From Eubacterium saphenum ATCC 49989 (lineage in GTDB: Bacteria > Bacillota > Clostridia > Peptostreptococcales > Anaerovoracaceae): a stretch of DNA of 64,000 bases. Location of the stretch: contig GG688422.1 of the NCBI GenBank assembly GCA_000161975.1, positions 304,324-368,323 of the forward strand, read 5' to 3'. Below are positions 7,685 through 15,623 of the stretch, one piece after another (the first letter of the stretch is position 1; every line of letters starts with the position of its first letter). The notes below the pieces were generated by a model. That model ran no database searches and was not told the DNA's origin. It worked only from the letters and a program-made list of their open reading frames with translations. The position numbers and the translations under genes were made by a program.

Positions 7685-9031
7685 TTAAAATCCGTTTCTC
7701 TTCTCTACTGCTGTAAGCGCCTTATCCACCTTGTCAACTATCATGTCAATATCTTCCTTAGTTACTATGAACGCAGGAGAAATAACGATTCCGTCACCGG
7801 ATTGTCCTTTGTTACATCCCTGTGATGCTTCTATGATGATGTTATTGTTTACCAAAGCTTCATCCTGAACCTGTCCCGCATAACCGTCGGAAAGTGGGAA
7901 ACATTCCTTAGTTTCCTTGTTCTTAACAAGCTCAGCACCTACCATGAGTCCCTTACCTCGGATTTCACCTACAGTTGGATGAGGAAGAATCTTCTTCTCC
8001 ATCTCAGACTTGAGGTATTCACCCATCTTAGCGCAATTATTAAGAAGATCGTGCTCCTTTAGGTACTTCATAACTGCGATATTTACAGCGGCACCTAGAG
8101 GATTTCCTGACCAAGAATATCCAGGAGGGAAGTTACCTCCGTTCATTTCCATCCCCTTATACACCTTCTCTGAAATTGCAACAGCTGCAAGTGGGAAGTA
8201 TCCGCCACTGATGGCCTTACCCATCGTAACAATATCAGGCTTTACATTGAAATGCTTGTAAGCATAGAAATGTTCACCCGTTCTTCCGCAACCGCACATT
8301 ACTTCGTCAAGGATTAGAAGTACGTCATATTTGTCACAGATTCTTCTAATTTCTTCAAAGTATCCTTCAGGAGCAGGACAAGCACAAAGTGCCATACCAA
8401 CTACAGGTTCTGCAATAAATGCGGCTACCGTTTCAGGACCCTGAGCCAAGATCTCAGTTTCAAGTGCCTGTGCCGCTATCCTTGCATAATCTTTAGGATC
8501 GCACTCTACCCACGGTCTGTATGAGTAAGCAGGTTGGATGTGACCCATATCTATCATATACGGCTCGTATCCTGCCTTTCTCTTGGCAAATCCGCTCAAG
8601 CTAAGCGCACCGTTACTGATACCGTGATAACTCTGCCATCTTGCTATGATTTTATACTTCTTAGGTGTACCCTTCTGTATGTGATACTTACGTGCCATCT
8701 TCATAGCCATTTCCGTAGCTTCACTGCCGCCGCAAACTTGGAAGATCTTATCCATATCTCCGCCGCTGGCTTCGGATAAAAGTCTGCAAGACTCCTCAAG
8801 TTCAGGAGTAACACAGTCGTCTCTATGTGCAAATGCAAGCTTTACAGCCTGTTCTCTCATAGCATCCGCTATTTCTTCTATACCATGTCCAAGACTTACA
8901 AGTACAGGACCTGACGCACCGTCAACGATTTCGGTACCGTCTTTCTTATACATGTAAATTCCCTTACCGCTAACTACGTTAGGATATTCTCTGTGGAAAT
9001 CCAAGCTCATTACATTATTATGTTTAGACAT
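7685..9031 (-). CDS. Class III PLP-dependent aminotransferase
   Basis: 448-residue fold-type I aminotransferase of class III (the omega-amino acid, GABA and ornithine group). The PLP-binding region is clear: GGSEATEMAMKMAR (about 101-114) for the phosphate site, LILDEVMCGCGRTG with Asp242, and Lys272 in TMGKAISGGYFP for the Schiff base. Substrate cannot be fixed from motifs. It lies downstream of a thiolase and both subunits of an acetoacetate-type CoA-transferase, so a role in fermentation of an amino acid or omega-amino acid feeding acetoacetyl-CoA is a reasonable inference. It has a good ribosome binding site (AAAGGAG) and its own downstream terminator. Confidence 0.85.
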   Translation of the reverse strand: MSKHNNVMSLDFHREYPNVVSGKGIYMYKKDGTEIVDGASGPVLVSLGHGIEEIADAMREQAVKLAFAHRDDCVTPELEESCRLLSEASGGDMDKIFQVCGGSEATEMAMKMARKYHIQKGTPKKYKIIARWQSYHGISNGALSLSGFAKRKAGYEPYMIDMGHIQPAYSYRPWVECDPKDYARIAAQALETEILAQGPETVAAFIAEPVVGMALCACPAPEGYFEEIRRICDKYDVLLILDEVMCGCGRTGEHFYAYKHFNVKPDIVTMGKAISGGYFPLAAVAISEKVYKGMEMNGGNFPPGYSWSGNPLGAAVNIAVMKYLKEHDLLNNCAKMGEYLKSEMEKKILPHPTVGEIRGKGLMVGAELVKNKETKECFPLSDGYAGQVQDEALVNNNIIIEASQGCNKGQSGDGIVISPAFIVTKEDIDMIVDKVDKALTAVEKRNGF

Positions 9032-9070
9032 TTTTTATCTCCTTTAAATTCTATGCTAAAACATTAATGT

Positions 9071-9102
9071 GCCAAGCACCGAGGTAGTCCTCAATGCTCG
9101 GC
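9071..9102 (-). other. Long hairpin between thiolase and aminotransferase genes
   Basis: 32 bases that can fold into a 14-bp stem (minus-strand GCCGAGCATTGAGG with CCTCGGTGCTTGGC, a few G-U pairs) around an ACTA loop. There is no strong U-tract after it, so it looks more like an RNA-stabilising or processing hairpin than a full terminator. It could set different levels of thiolase and aminotransferase from one transcript. Confidence 0.6.
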
Positions 9103-9113
9103 AATACACCTGA

Positions 9114-10277
9114 CTATGGTCTTTCGAATAGCGCAGCAGCACCTTCACCACCGCCTACACACATAGTAACGATAGCATACTTTCTGTCTGCCTTCTTCAT
9201 TGCATAAGCTGCCTTGATAGTAAGAATTGCACCTGTAGCTCCAAGCGGATGACCGTGAGAAATAGCACCACCATAAGGGTTTACTCTTTCTTCATCAAGT
9301 CCAAGTTCTTCTATACAGCCGATAGCCTGAGAAGCAAACGCTTCGTTAAGCTCGATATGTGCAACCTCATCGAGGCTTACACCTGTCTTATCAAGAAGCT
9401 TCTTCACAGCACCGATAGGTCCAAATCCCATTACGTGTGGATCCAATCCGAATGATGCGAAGTCAACGATCTTTAGCATGTAAGGTATCTTAAGCTCATC
9501 AGCTTTTTCCTTGCTCATAACTACTACCGCGGCAGCACCGTCGTTCATAGGGCAGCTGTTACCTGCTGTAACGCTTCCGTCCTTCTTGAAGATAGGACGA
9601 AGTTTTGCCATGGATTCAAGATTTGCGTCATCTCTAGGGCACTCATCCTGATCAAGAACGATGGTCTTTCCTCTCTTTGTGTATTCAAGAGGTAGAATCA
9701 TATCATCATAGAATCCTTCCTTCTTAGCCTTTGCCATTCTCTCATGACTTCTAAGCGCAAACTTATCCATCTTTTCACGAGATACAGGATGTACTTCAAG
9801 TACGTTTTCAGCAGTTACTCCCATAGGTGGATCTCCGATCTTTGGAGGAGACATACGTAGAGGAATGAACGGAGGAGCATCGTATACATATGCCCTCTTC
9901 GCCTTAGATAAGAAGTAAGGGTTATTTGACTGACTCTCCGCACCACCTGCAACATATACATCACCATGTCCGCTCTGGATCATAGCGGCTGCCATGTTGA
10001 TTGTTTCAAGACCTGATGCACACTGTCTGTCAAGCTGGATGCCCGGAACCGTCTCAGGAAGATCAGCTTCTAAAGCTACTATTCTACCTAGGTTGCCCGG
10101 TATACCTTCGGCATTTCCCATATATACTTCCGTTATAAGTGAAGGATCAATTCCTGCTCTCTTCACAGCTTCTTTAACTACTAAACCGCCAAGTTCGTAG
10201 TCTTCAAATGGCGTTAGCATACCGCCATATTTTCCAATCGGTGTTCTAACACCTGAAACTATTACAGCTTCCTTCAT
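9114..10277 (-). CDS. Acetyl-CoA C-acyltransferase (thiolase)
   Basis: 387-residue thiolase, normal length. Catalytic residues are all visible: nucleophile Cys86 in LDRQCASGLE, the LNEAFASQ loop, His343 in GGAISHGHPLGATG and Cys373 in MCVGGGEG. Members condense two acetyl-CoA to acetoacetyl-CoA or run in reverse; chain-length preference cannot be read safely. The genes for both acetoacetate CoA-transferase subunits lie upstream on the same strand, so the set can interconvert acetyl-CoA, acetoacetyl-CoA and free acetoacetate as in butyrate-type or ketone-body metabolism. ATG at 10277 with a GGAGG upstream. Confidence 0.93.
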   Translation of the reverse strand: MKEAVIVSGVRTPIGKYGGMLTPFEDYELGGLVVKEAVKRAGIDPSLITEVYMGNAEGIPGNLGRIVALEADLPETVPGIQLDRQCASGLETINMAAAMIQSGHGDVYVAGGAESQSNNPYFLSKAKRAYVYDAPPFIPLRMSPPKIGDPPMGVTAENVLEVHPVSREKMDKFALRSHERMAKAKKEGFYDDMILPLEYTKRGKTIVLDQDECPRDDANLESMAKLRPIFKKDGSVTAGNSCPMNDGAAAVVVMSKEKADELKIPYMLKIVDFASFGLDPHVMGFGPIGAVKKLLDKTGVSLDEVAHIELNEAFASQAIGCIEELGLDEERVNPYGGAISHGHPLGATGAILTIKAAYAMKKADRKYAIVTMCVGGGEGAAALFERP

Positions 10278-10323
10278 GAAATTACCTCCATTTCACAAAA
10301 TTACATTATATCTTCTGCGTATT

Positions 10324-10353
10324 ACAGAAAATCGGCCAAGTTAATGACCGATT
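10324..10353 (-). terminator. Possible attenuating hairpin between CoA-transferase and thiolase genes
   Basis: GACCGATT (10346-10353) pairs with AATCGGCC (10330-10337), 8 bp with one G-U, followed on the minus strand by TTTTCTGT. Weak, so probably partial termination or an RNA-processing site inside the operon. Confidence 0.5.
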
Positions 10354-10363
10354 GTTAACGAAT

Positions 10364-11029
10364 TTAGTCGTCGTATTTGATTCTTCTGATGTTATCAGCA
10401 ACCTTAAGCTTAGCGCCTGTCTTCTCTATTACTTCATCAACTTCTACATCATCAAACACTTCAGTAAGAAGAAGTCCGTCGTCTGTAACCTTGATTACCG
10501 CAATATCGGTAATTATAAGAGAAACGCATTTTTCAGCAGTTAGAGGAAGTTCGCATTTTTCTTTGATTTTAGGATTTCCCTTTTTATCAGTATGCGTAGT
10601 AAGAACTATTACTTCCTTAGCATGCCTTGCAAGGTCCATAGCACCGCCCATTCCTGGTACTATAGCTCCCGGAACTACCCAGTTTGCAAGGTCGCCGTTT
10701 GCCGCTACTTCCAAAGCTCCAAGAACTGTTATGTCTAGCTTTCCTCTTCTTATGAGCGCAAAAGAATCTGCACTGTCAAAGTAACTCGCTCCCGGTACCG
10801 CTGTGATAGGCACACATCCTGAATCTACCAAATCAGGATCTTCCTTGCCTTTTTCTGCAACAGGACCTGCTCCAAGTATTCCGTTTTCCGCATGGAAAAA
10901 CACCTTTAGCTTAGGATCTATATAATTGAGAGTCTTCTGAGGTATCCCGAAACCTAGGTTAACAATGTCACCATCCTTAACTTCTTCTGCCGCTCTCTTT
11001 GCCATCTTTTCTTTTACTGCCAACCCCAT
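10364..11029 (-). CDS. 3-oxoacid/acetoacetate CoA-transferase subunit B
   Basis: 221-residue beta subunit of a class I CoA-transferase (AtoA/ScoB type). The catalytic glutamate is Glu48 in FHAENGILG. GAGPV and a GMGGAMDL glycine motif further along complete the family pattern. It should move CoA between acetoacetyl-CoA and acetate, butyrate or succinate. Its ATG lies inside the end of the subunit A gene (16-base overlap) with GGAGGT before it, so the subunits are translationally coupled. Confidence 0.93.
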   Translation of the reverse strand: MGLAVKEKMAKRAAEEVKDGDIVNLGFGIPQKTLNYIDPKLKVFFHAENGILGAGPVAEKGKEDPDLVDSGCVPITAVPGASYFDSADSFALIRRGKLDITVLGALEVAANGDLANWVVPGAIVPGMGGAMDLARHAKEVIVLTTHTDKKGNPKIKEKCELPLTAEKCVSLIITDIAVIKVTDDGLLLTEVFDDVEVDEVIEKTGAKLKVADNIRRIKYDD

Positions 11030-11706
11030 TTCCAGTCACCTCCTCCCTGTACGATCATATCTACATAAACACCAGGTGTAACAACATCTTCAGGATCTAT
11101 ATCCCCAACCGGTACGATATGCTTAGCGTCTACAATTGTAAAGTCTGCCGCCATAGCCATGTGAGGATTCAATCCTCTTGCTGTTTTGCTATAAATCAAG
11201 TTACCGAACTCATCCGCTTTTTCTGCAAGCACGATTGCAATATCAGCGGTAAGAGGTTTTTCAAGGAGATAATCCTTGCCGTCAACCGTAACGATTTCTT
11301 TTCCTTCCGCAACGGAAGTTCCAAGACCTACATCTGTGAGGAAGCCACCAAGACCTGCGCCACCTGCTCTGATTCTTTCAGCAAGTGTACCCTGTGGTGA
11401 AAATTCCACCTCAAGCTTTCCAGCATTCATAAGCTCACCAGTAGTAGGCGTTGCACCTATATGACTTGTGATAAGCTTCTTTACAAGTTCATTCCTAACG
11501 ATGTAGTCAGGTCCTACTTCAGGATCTCCCGCATCAATAGAAATAAGTGTCATGTTCTTGACTTTCTTCTTGATAATCTCATTGATTAGCGTGTATGAAG
11601 ATCCGATTCCGCCAAATCCTGCAATCATGATAGTACAACCATCATTGATGTGCTTCATCGCCTCTTCAACGGTACTAATCTTACCGAACTTATTTTCGAT
11701 TTCCAT
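11014..11706 (-). CDS. 3-oxoacid/acetoacetate CoA-transferase subunit A
   Basis: 230-residue alpha subunit of the same enzyme (AtoD/ScoA type). It carries the glycine-rich CoA-binding region MIAGFGGIGSS and the later GAGLGGFLTDVGLGT segment. The chosen ATG (11706, MEIENKFGKI) has an AAGGCGG ribosome site. An upstream in-frame start at 11739 would add eleven residues that include the ribosome site itself (KEGGGK). This is the first gene of the CoA-transferase/thiolase/aminotransferase unit. Confidence 0.92.
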   Translation of the reverse strand: MEIENKFGKISTVEEAMKHINDGCTIMIAGFGGIGSSYTLINEIIKKKVKNMTLISIDAGDPEVGPDYIVRNELVKKLITSHIGATPTTGELMNAGKLEVEFSPQGTLAERIRAGGAGLGGFLTDVGLGTSVAEGKEIVTVDGKDYLLEKPLTADIAIVLAEKADEFGNLIYSKTARGLNPHMAMAADFTIVDAKHIVPVGDIDPEDVVTPGVYVDMIVQGGGDWKWGWQ

Positions 11707-11829
11707 TTTACCACCGCCTTCTTTCGACTTGAAAATCATAAGATATACTTTATAAGCAAAACCGGCTCGTGCACCGGCTCACAATACTTAATCATTGTAA
11801 CACAATTTTCAAGCCTTTGGATGATTCTT

Positions 11830-11867
11830 CATAAAATAAAACGAGACGATTAGTTAGTCGCCTCGTT
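11830..11867 (-). terminator. Terminator of hppA
   Basis: Minus-strand AACGAGGCGA (from 11867) pairs with TCGTCTCGTT (to 11840) through one G-U pair, followed by TTTATTTTAT. It separates hppA from the CoA-transferase operon. Confidence 0.8.
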
Positions 11868-11923
11868 TTTTGTATAAGCTTTAAAAATATTCGTCAAAAA
11901 CGCCAGTAATTAAACAAGCTTCT

Positions 11924-13951
11924 CTACAATAATCCTCCGATTTTAACAAATAGAGGAGCAAATACCAACGATACTATAGTCATAAGTTTTATCAAAATAT
12001 TTATGGAAGGACCTGATGTATCCTTGAACGGATCACCAACGGTATCACCGACAACTGTAGCCTTGTGCACTTCACTGCCCTTACCACCGTGATTTCCTTC
12101 TTCTACATACTTTTTAGCATTATCCCATGCTCCGCCCGCATTAGACATCATTATAGCAAGGAGCACACCTGTAGCAAGTGATCCTGCAAGCATTCCGCCA
12201 AGCGCTTCAACGCCGAGCACTATTCCAACGAGTAACGGCGCTACTATAGCAAGAAGTCCCGGCAACAACATCTCCTTAAGAGCCGCCTTGGTGGAGATGT
12301 CAACGCACATCGCATAGTCAGGCTTGCTCGTACCTTCCATTATTCCTGCATCTTCCCTGAACTGCCTTCTAACTTCTTCTATCATCTGATTGGCCGCCTT
12401 GCCCACAGAATTCATGGTCATAGCTGAGAACAAGAACGGAAGCATAGCACCGATAAATAGACCTATTATAACCATAGGAGATAACAAGCTTATGGAGTCA
12501 AGCTTTGCAACCTGTGAATACGTAGCAAATAACGCAAGTGCCGTAAGCGCAGCCGATCCTATCGCAAATCCCTTTCCTATAGCGGCGGTAGTATTTCCGA
12601 CAGCATCGAGCTTGTCAGTAATATTTCTAACGCTGTCCGGAAGTTCAGACATTTCCGCAATGCCTCCTGCATTATCTGATACAGGACCATATGCATCTAC
12701 AGCTACGGTCATGCCCGCAGTAGAAAGCATTCCTACAGCGGCAAGTGCAATTCCGTATAGACCTGCAAAAGCGTTTGCTACAAATATACCTATTACTATG
12801 AAGAGTATCGGCATTAAAGTAGACAACATTCCAGTGCCAAGTCCTGAGATTATAGTGGTAGCCGCACCTGTCTTTGACTGTTCGGCAATGTTTTTAACGT
12901 GTTTAAAGTCTGCAGAAGTATAGACTTCCGTTATCTTACCTATCGCAATACCGACGATAAGCCCCGCAATTATCGCAATAGCGGGATTGAATGTATTCAG
13001 CATATACTTACTCAAAACGCATGAACAGATGATTACCAGTATTCCGCTCAAATACGTACCCAAGTTTAACGCCTTGGCAGGGCTGTCTCCATCCTTACCC
13101 TTTACAAGTAGAATCCCTATGATTGAAGCGATTATTCCCAATCCTGAAATCAAAAGTGGAAGCATTGCGCCTCTTACAGGATCTATAGTAAATTCAGCAC
13201 CAAATTTAGGAGCGACGGAAGGTATAACAACCGCCAGTGCAATAGCGGAAATTATAGAACCTACGTATGATTCAAAAAGATCCGATCCCATTCCTGCCAC
13301 ATCACCTACGTTATCACCTACGTTGTCTGCTATTACCGCAGGGTTTCTCGGATCATCCTCAGGGATTCCCGCTTCCACCTTACCTACAAGGTCTGCTCCA
13401 ACGTCTGCGGCCTTTGTGTAAATTCCTCCGCCTACTCTTCCGAAAAGTGCCATCGATGAAGCTCCAAGTCCGAAGCCCGTAATTACTTCAGAACTGCCTA
13501 CTCCAAGAACGATAAATACCGCAGCAAGTCCTAAGAGACCAAGTCCTGTAACGCAAAGTCCCATCACGGCGCCACTTCTAAACGCCACCTTGAGCGCCTT
13601 GTTCATTCCGCTTTCCTTAGCGGCATTTGCAGTTCTAACATTTCCAAGCGTTGCCACCTTCATGCCGAAAAAACCTGCAAGCACCGAAAAAAGCGCACCT
13701 ACAACATAGAGTACAGCGGTAGTTTTATTAATAAATACAGCTATTGCCGCGCATAATACCACAATCACAATTACCATCGTCTTGTACTCACGAGTGAGGA
13801 ATGCCATTGCACCTTCTCTGATGTGCCCTGCAATTTCCTTCATCCTCTCTTCGCCCTCGTTTACATTCTTGATCCAATTCGCAAGTATAAATGCCACTAA
13901 AAGCGCCAGAACGGATGCAACGATTGGCAAATAACCAATTAATACTCTCAT
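11924..13951 (-). CDS. hppA: Membrane-bound cation-pumping pyrophosphatase
   Basis: 675-residue integral membrane pyrophosphatase that couples PPi hydrolysis to H+ or Na+ export. About 16 hydrophobic segments are seen. Catalytic motifs are intact: EDDPRNPAVIADNVGDNVGD and the C-terminal DTVGDPFKDTSGPS. The sequence GNTTAAIGKGFAIGSA carries Ala where K+-independent enzymes have Lys, so this should be the K+-dependent class; Na+ versus H+ specificity is not decided. Start at ATG 13951 (MRVLIGYLP) with AGGAGGGGAG immediately before; the longer start adds only residues translated from the ribosome site. Such pumps are common in energy-limited anaerobes. Confidence 0.95.
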   Translation of the reverse strand: MRVLIGYLPIVASVLALLVAFILANWIKNVNEGEERMKEIAGHIREGAMAFLTREYKTMVIVIVVLCAAIAVFINKTTAVLYVVGALFSVLAGFFGMKVATLGNVRTANAAKESGMNKALKVAFRSGAVMGLCVTGLGLLGLAAVFIVLGVGSSEVITGFGLGASSMALFGRVGGGIYTKAADVGADLVGKVEAGIPEDDPRNPAVIADNVGDNVGDVAGMGSDLFESYVGSIISAIALAVVIPSVAPKFGAEFTIDPVRGAMLPLLISGLGIIASIIGILLVKGKDGDSPAKALNLGTYLSGILVIICSCVLSKYMLNTFNPAIAIIAGLIVGIAIGKITEVYTSADFKHVKNIAEQSKTGAATTIISGLGTGMLSTLMPILFIVIGIFVANAFAGLYGIALAAVGMLSTAGMTVAVDAYGPVSDNAGGIAEMSELPDSVRNITDKLDAVGNTTAAIGKGFAIGSAALTALALFATYSQVAKLDSISLLSPMVIIGLFIGAMLPFLFSAMTMNSVGKAANQMIEEVRRQFREDAGIMEGTSKPDYAMCVDISTKAALKEMLLPGLLAIVAPLLVGIVLGVEALGGMLAGSLATGVLLAIMMSNAGGAWDNAKKYVEEGNHGGKGSEVHKATVVGDTVGDPFKDTSGPSINILIKLMTIVSLVFAPLFVKIGGLL

Positions 13952-13977
13952 CTCCCCTCCTTCTTCATGCAAAAACA

Positions 13978-14005
13978 TATAAAAATGAGATGCCTGGGCA
14001 CCTCA
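13978..14005 (-). terminator. Terminator after secG
   Basis: Nine-base stem TGAGGTGCC / GGCATCTCA (13986-14005, one G-U) with a 2-base loop as written (more likely a 4-base loop with the end pair open) and TTTTT after it on the minus strand. It separates secG from hppA. Confidence 0.75.
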
Positions 14006-14017
14006 CATGAAACAAAA

Positions 14018-14257
14018 CTATTTAACGTATTCTATAGTAACGATAGCTAGTGAAAACGCAATAAAAAGCACAGCTGCAACAACGGTGATCTTTGAAAGTA
14101 TCCCTTCATAGCCTCTGCTCTTCTTCTTGCCGAAAAGTTGCTCTGCTCCGCCACCTATAGAGCCCGACAGCCCTGCGCTGTTACTCGACTGCAGCAATAT
14201 ACTGAGTATCAATATTATGCTCGCCACCAGCAACGTTATCTTAAGTGCTAAACTCAT
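14018..14257 (-). CDS. secG: Protein translocase subunit SecG
   Basis: 79-residue two-span membrane protein of the SecYEG channel. It has the family pattern: a first helix (ITLLVASIILILSILL), the cytosolic LLQSSNSAGLSGSIGGGAEQ stretch, a KKKSRGYEG turn and a second helix ending IVTIEYVK. Start at ATG 14257 with AGAGGAAG before it; an upstream in-frame start lacks a ribosome site and is cysteine/arginine-rich, unlike SecG. It is followed by its own terminator. Confidence 0.92.
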   Translation of the reverse strand: MSLALKITLLVASIILILSILLQSSNSAGLSGSIGGGAEQLFGKKKSRGYEGILSKITVVAAVLFIAFSLAIVTIEYVK

Positions 14258-14496
14258 AGTACTTCCTCTTCTTTCATAACAATAAATACCTGTAAAGTTT
14301 AGCACAATCGTATGTTACTCGTCAAGGACTTCAGCTATAAATGACAATGCCTTCCCGGCATAATCAAACACATGTTACGCATACTCCTGAAAAATAGTTT
14401 TGCAGAAACATTCTCTTAAGCTACCATAACTTCATGCTCTTGGTATCCGGCAAACTTTAAATATGTACTTATCTCTTCTCTGTTTTTTAAATTCAA

Positions 14497-14787
14497 CTAC
14501 CACTTGATGATCATTATATTCCACATTGTAGTAAGCACTACATCCATAACTATCACTGATCTAATAGGCTTATCTATTTGCTTTCGTATTTTTATATAAT
14601 ACACTAGCAAAACCAATACTCCCACAGTAGATAATGTAATCATGCCTATTTTAGAATACAAGCCTAAAACACTAATTAAGCCATTTAAATTTAAGAATGC
14701 ACACATCGCAATATATGCTGCGGTTAAAACGATCAACATTCTCACAAGAAGTTCTTTCCTACTTATAATAATTTTTTTATCATCCAT
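14497..14787 (-). CDS. Small multi-span membrane protein, copy 1 (immunity-like size)
   Basis: 96 residues with three to four hydrophobic segments (about 14-32, 36-62, 76-94). It is a clear paralogue of the 101-residue protein encoded just upstream: both share ELLVR/EFFVR, AYIAMCAFLNLNG/SYVAVCALLNMNG, LLVYY and a C-terminal MWNIMII/IWNIIIM. The family is not recognised. Size, topology and tandem copies next to a small basic ORF recall bacteriocin immunity proteins, but that is inference. No strong ribosome site is seen at ATG 14787. Confidence 0.6.
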   Translation of the reverse strand: MDDKKIIISRKELLVRMLIVLTAAYIAMCAFLNLNGLISVLGLYSKIGMITLSTVGVLVLLVYYIKIRKQIDKPIRSVIVMDVVLTTMWNIMIIKW

Positions 14788-14859
14788 CGCACTTAACCAA
14801 ATCTATATTATTCAGCACAGCTAAATATAATCCATCCTCTATTTGTAAAAAAATATTCA

Positions 14860-15165
14860 TTATTTTACAAAGAAACTAACCATAATTATAATATTCCATA
14901 TTATGGGAGCTACAATACTCGTAAATACCAATGTTTTAACGGATCGATCCATTTGCTTTCGGTTATTTACGTAATACACTAACAAAACACCTACTCCTAC
15001 GATAGATAATATAATCATCAATATTTTTGAAGATAAACCTAAAATACTGAGGCTACCATTCATATTCAAAAGCGCACACACTGCAACATACGATGTATTT
15101 AAAACAGCCAACACTCTCACAAAAAATTCTTTCTTACTTACAGTAAGTCTTTCGTTATCCACCAT
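14860..15165 (-). CDS. Small multi-span membrane protein, copy 2
   Basis: 101-residue paralogue of copy 1, same hydrophobic layout. Start at ATG 15165 (MVDNERLTVSKKEFF) with GAGG six bases upstream; an in-frame GTG at 15177 overlaps that site. It follows the 66-residue basic ORF almost without a gap and should be on the same transcript. Function unknown. Confidence 0.6.
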   Translation of the reverse strand: MVDNERLTVSKKEFFVRVLAVLNTSYVAVCALLNMNGSLSILGLSSKILMIILSIVGVGVLLVYYVNNRKQMDRSVKTLVFTSIVAPIIWNIIIMVSFFVK

Positions 15166-15176
15166 GTTTAACCTCA

Positions 15177-15377
15177 CTAGTATTTTCTGACACTAACGAC
15201 CTTCCATGCTTCAATCCTATAACGCTTGCCTCTGTGATAAATGATTTTCATATAATTTTTCAGCCTAATTTTAATACCATGTTTTCTAGATCCTCTCATT
15301 ACCAAGGAAATAAGTCCAGTTATTCCTCCAAGGTATGTAAGTAATTGAGGTATCATACCGGGAACAGTCAGTCCCAA
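15177..15377 (-). CDS. Short hydrophobic-then-basic ORF, bacteriocin-like, uncertain start
   Basis: 66 codons from a TTG at 15377, but the frame is open upstream to about 15472 and reads GFKEGQGVATALAAFLSALG before the TTG, which looks like coding sequence. A ribosome site (AAGGAGGG) lies inside that upstream part with no start codon at the right distance. The product has a small-residue hydrophobic stretch (TYLGGITGLISLVM) and then a strongly basic tail (SRKHGIKIRLKNY...RGKRYRIEAW). This pattern is seen in some bacteriocins. With no good start it may be a damaged gene. Confidence 0.35.
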   Translation of the reverse strand: MGLTVPGMIPQLLTYLGGITGLISLVMRGSRKHGIKIRLKNYMKIIYHRGKRYRIEAWKVVSVRKY

Positions 15378-15538
15378 AGCTGAAAGAAATGCTGCTAAAG
15401 CCGTTGCTACTCCTTGACCCTCCTTAAATCCTACAAAACATCTACACCAATAGTGTATGTAATAACATTTCTATTATCAAGTTAATTTATAATATATTTT
15501 TTTGAACTTTTCTAAAACAGAAATGATATGCCTTTATA

Positions 15539-15613
15539 CTACTCGATAATAATTACGTTCCACATTGTAGTAAGCACGACATCCATAAATACTACTGATC
15601 TAATAGACTTATG
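15539..15613 (-). pseudogene. 3' remnant of a third copy of the small membrane protein gene
   Basis: About 75 bases reading HKSIRSVVFMDVVLTTMW and then NVIIIE-stop, near-identical to the last 25 residues of the protein encoded at 14497-14787 (DKPIRSVIVMDVVLTTMWNI). Everything upstream of it is missing, cut at the end of the 822-residue oxidoreductase gene. It shows that the small-gene array was once larger. Confidence 0.8.
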
Positions 15614-15623
15614 TTAAACGGTT

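Noticed and set aside
11761..11785. Repeated ACCGGCTC upstream of the CoA-transferase genes.
   Set aside because: It is a short direct repeat with only 4-bp self-complementarity; no operator or hairpin case can be made.
12390..13421. Long plus-strand ORFs opposite hppA.
   Set aside because: They mirror the codon pattern of the real minus-strand gene, which has all catalytic motifs.
14306..14496. 25-codon frame (TTG start, about 14421-14498) ending HEVMVA in the gap upstream of secG.
   Set aside because: No ribosome site and no family; too short to support.
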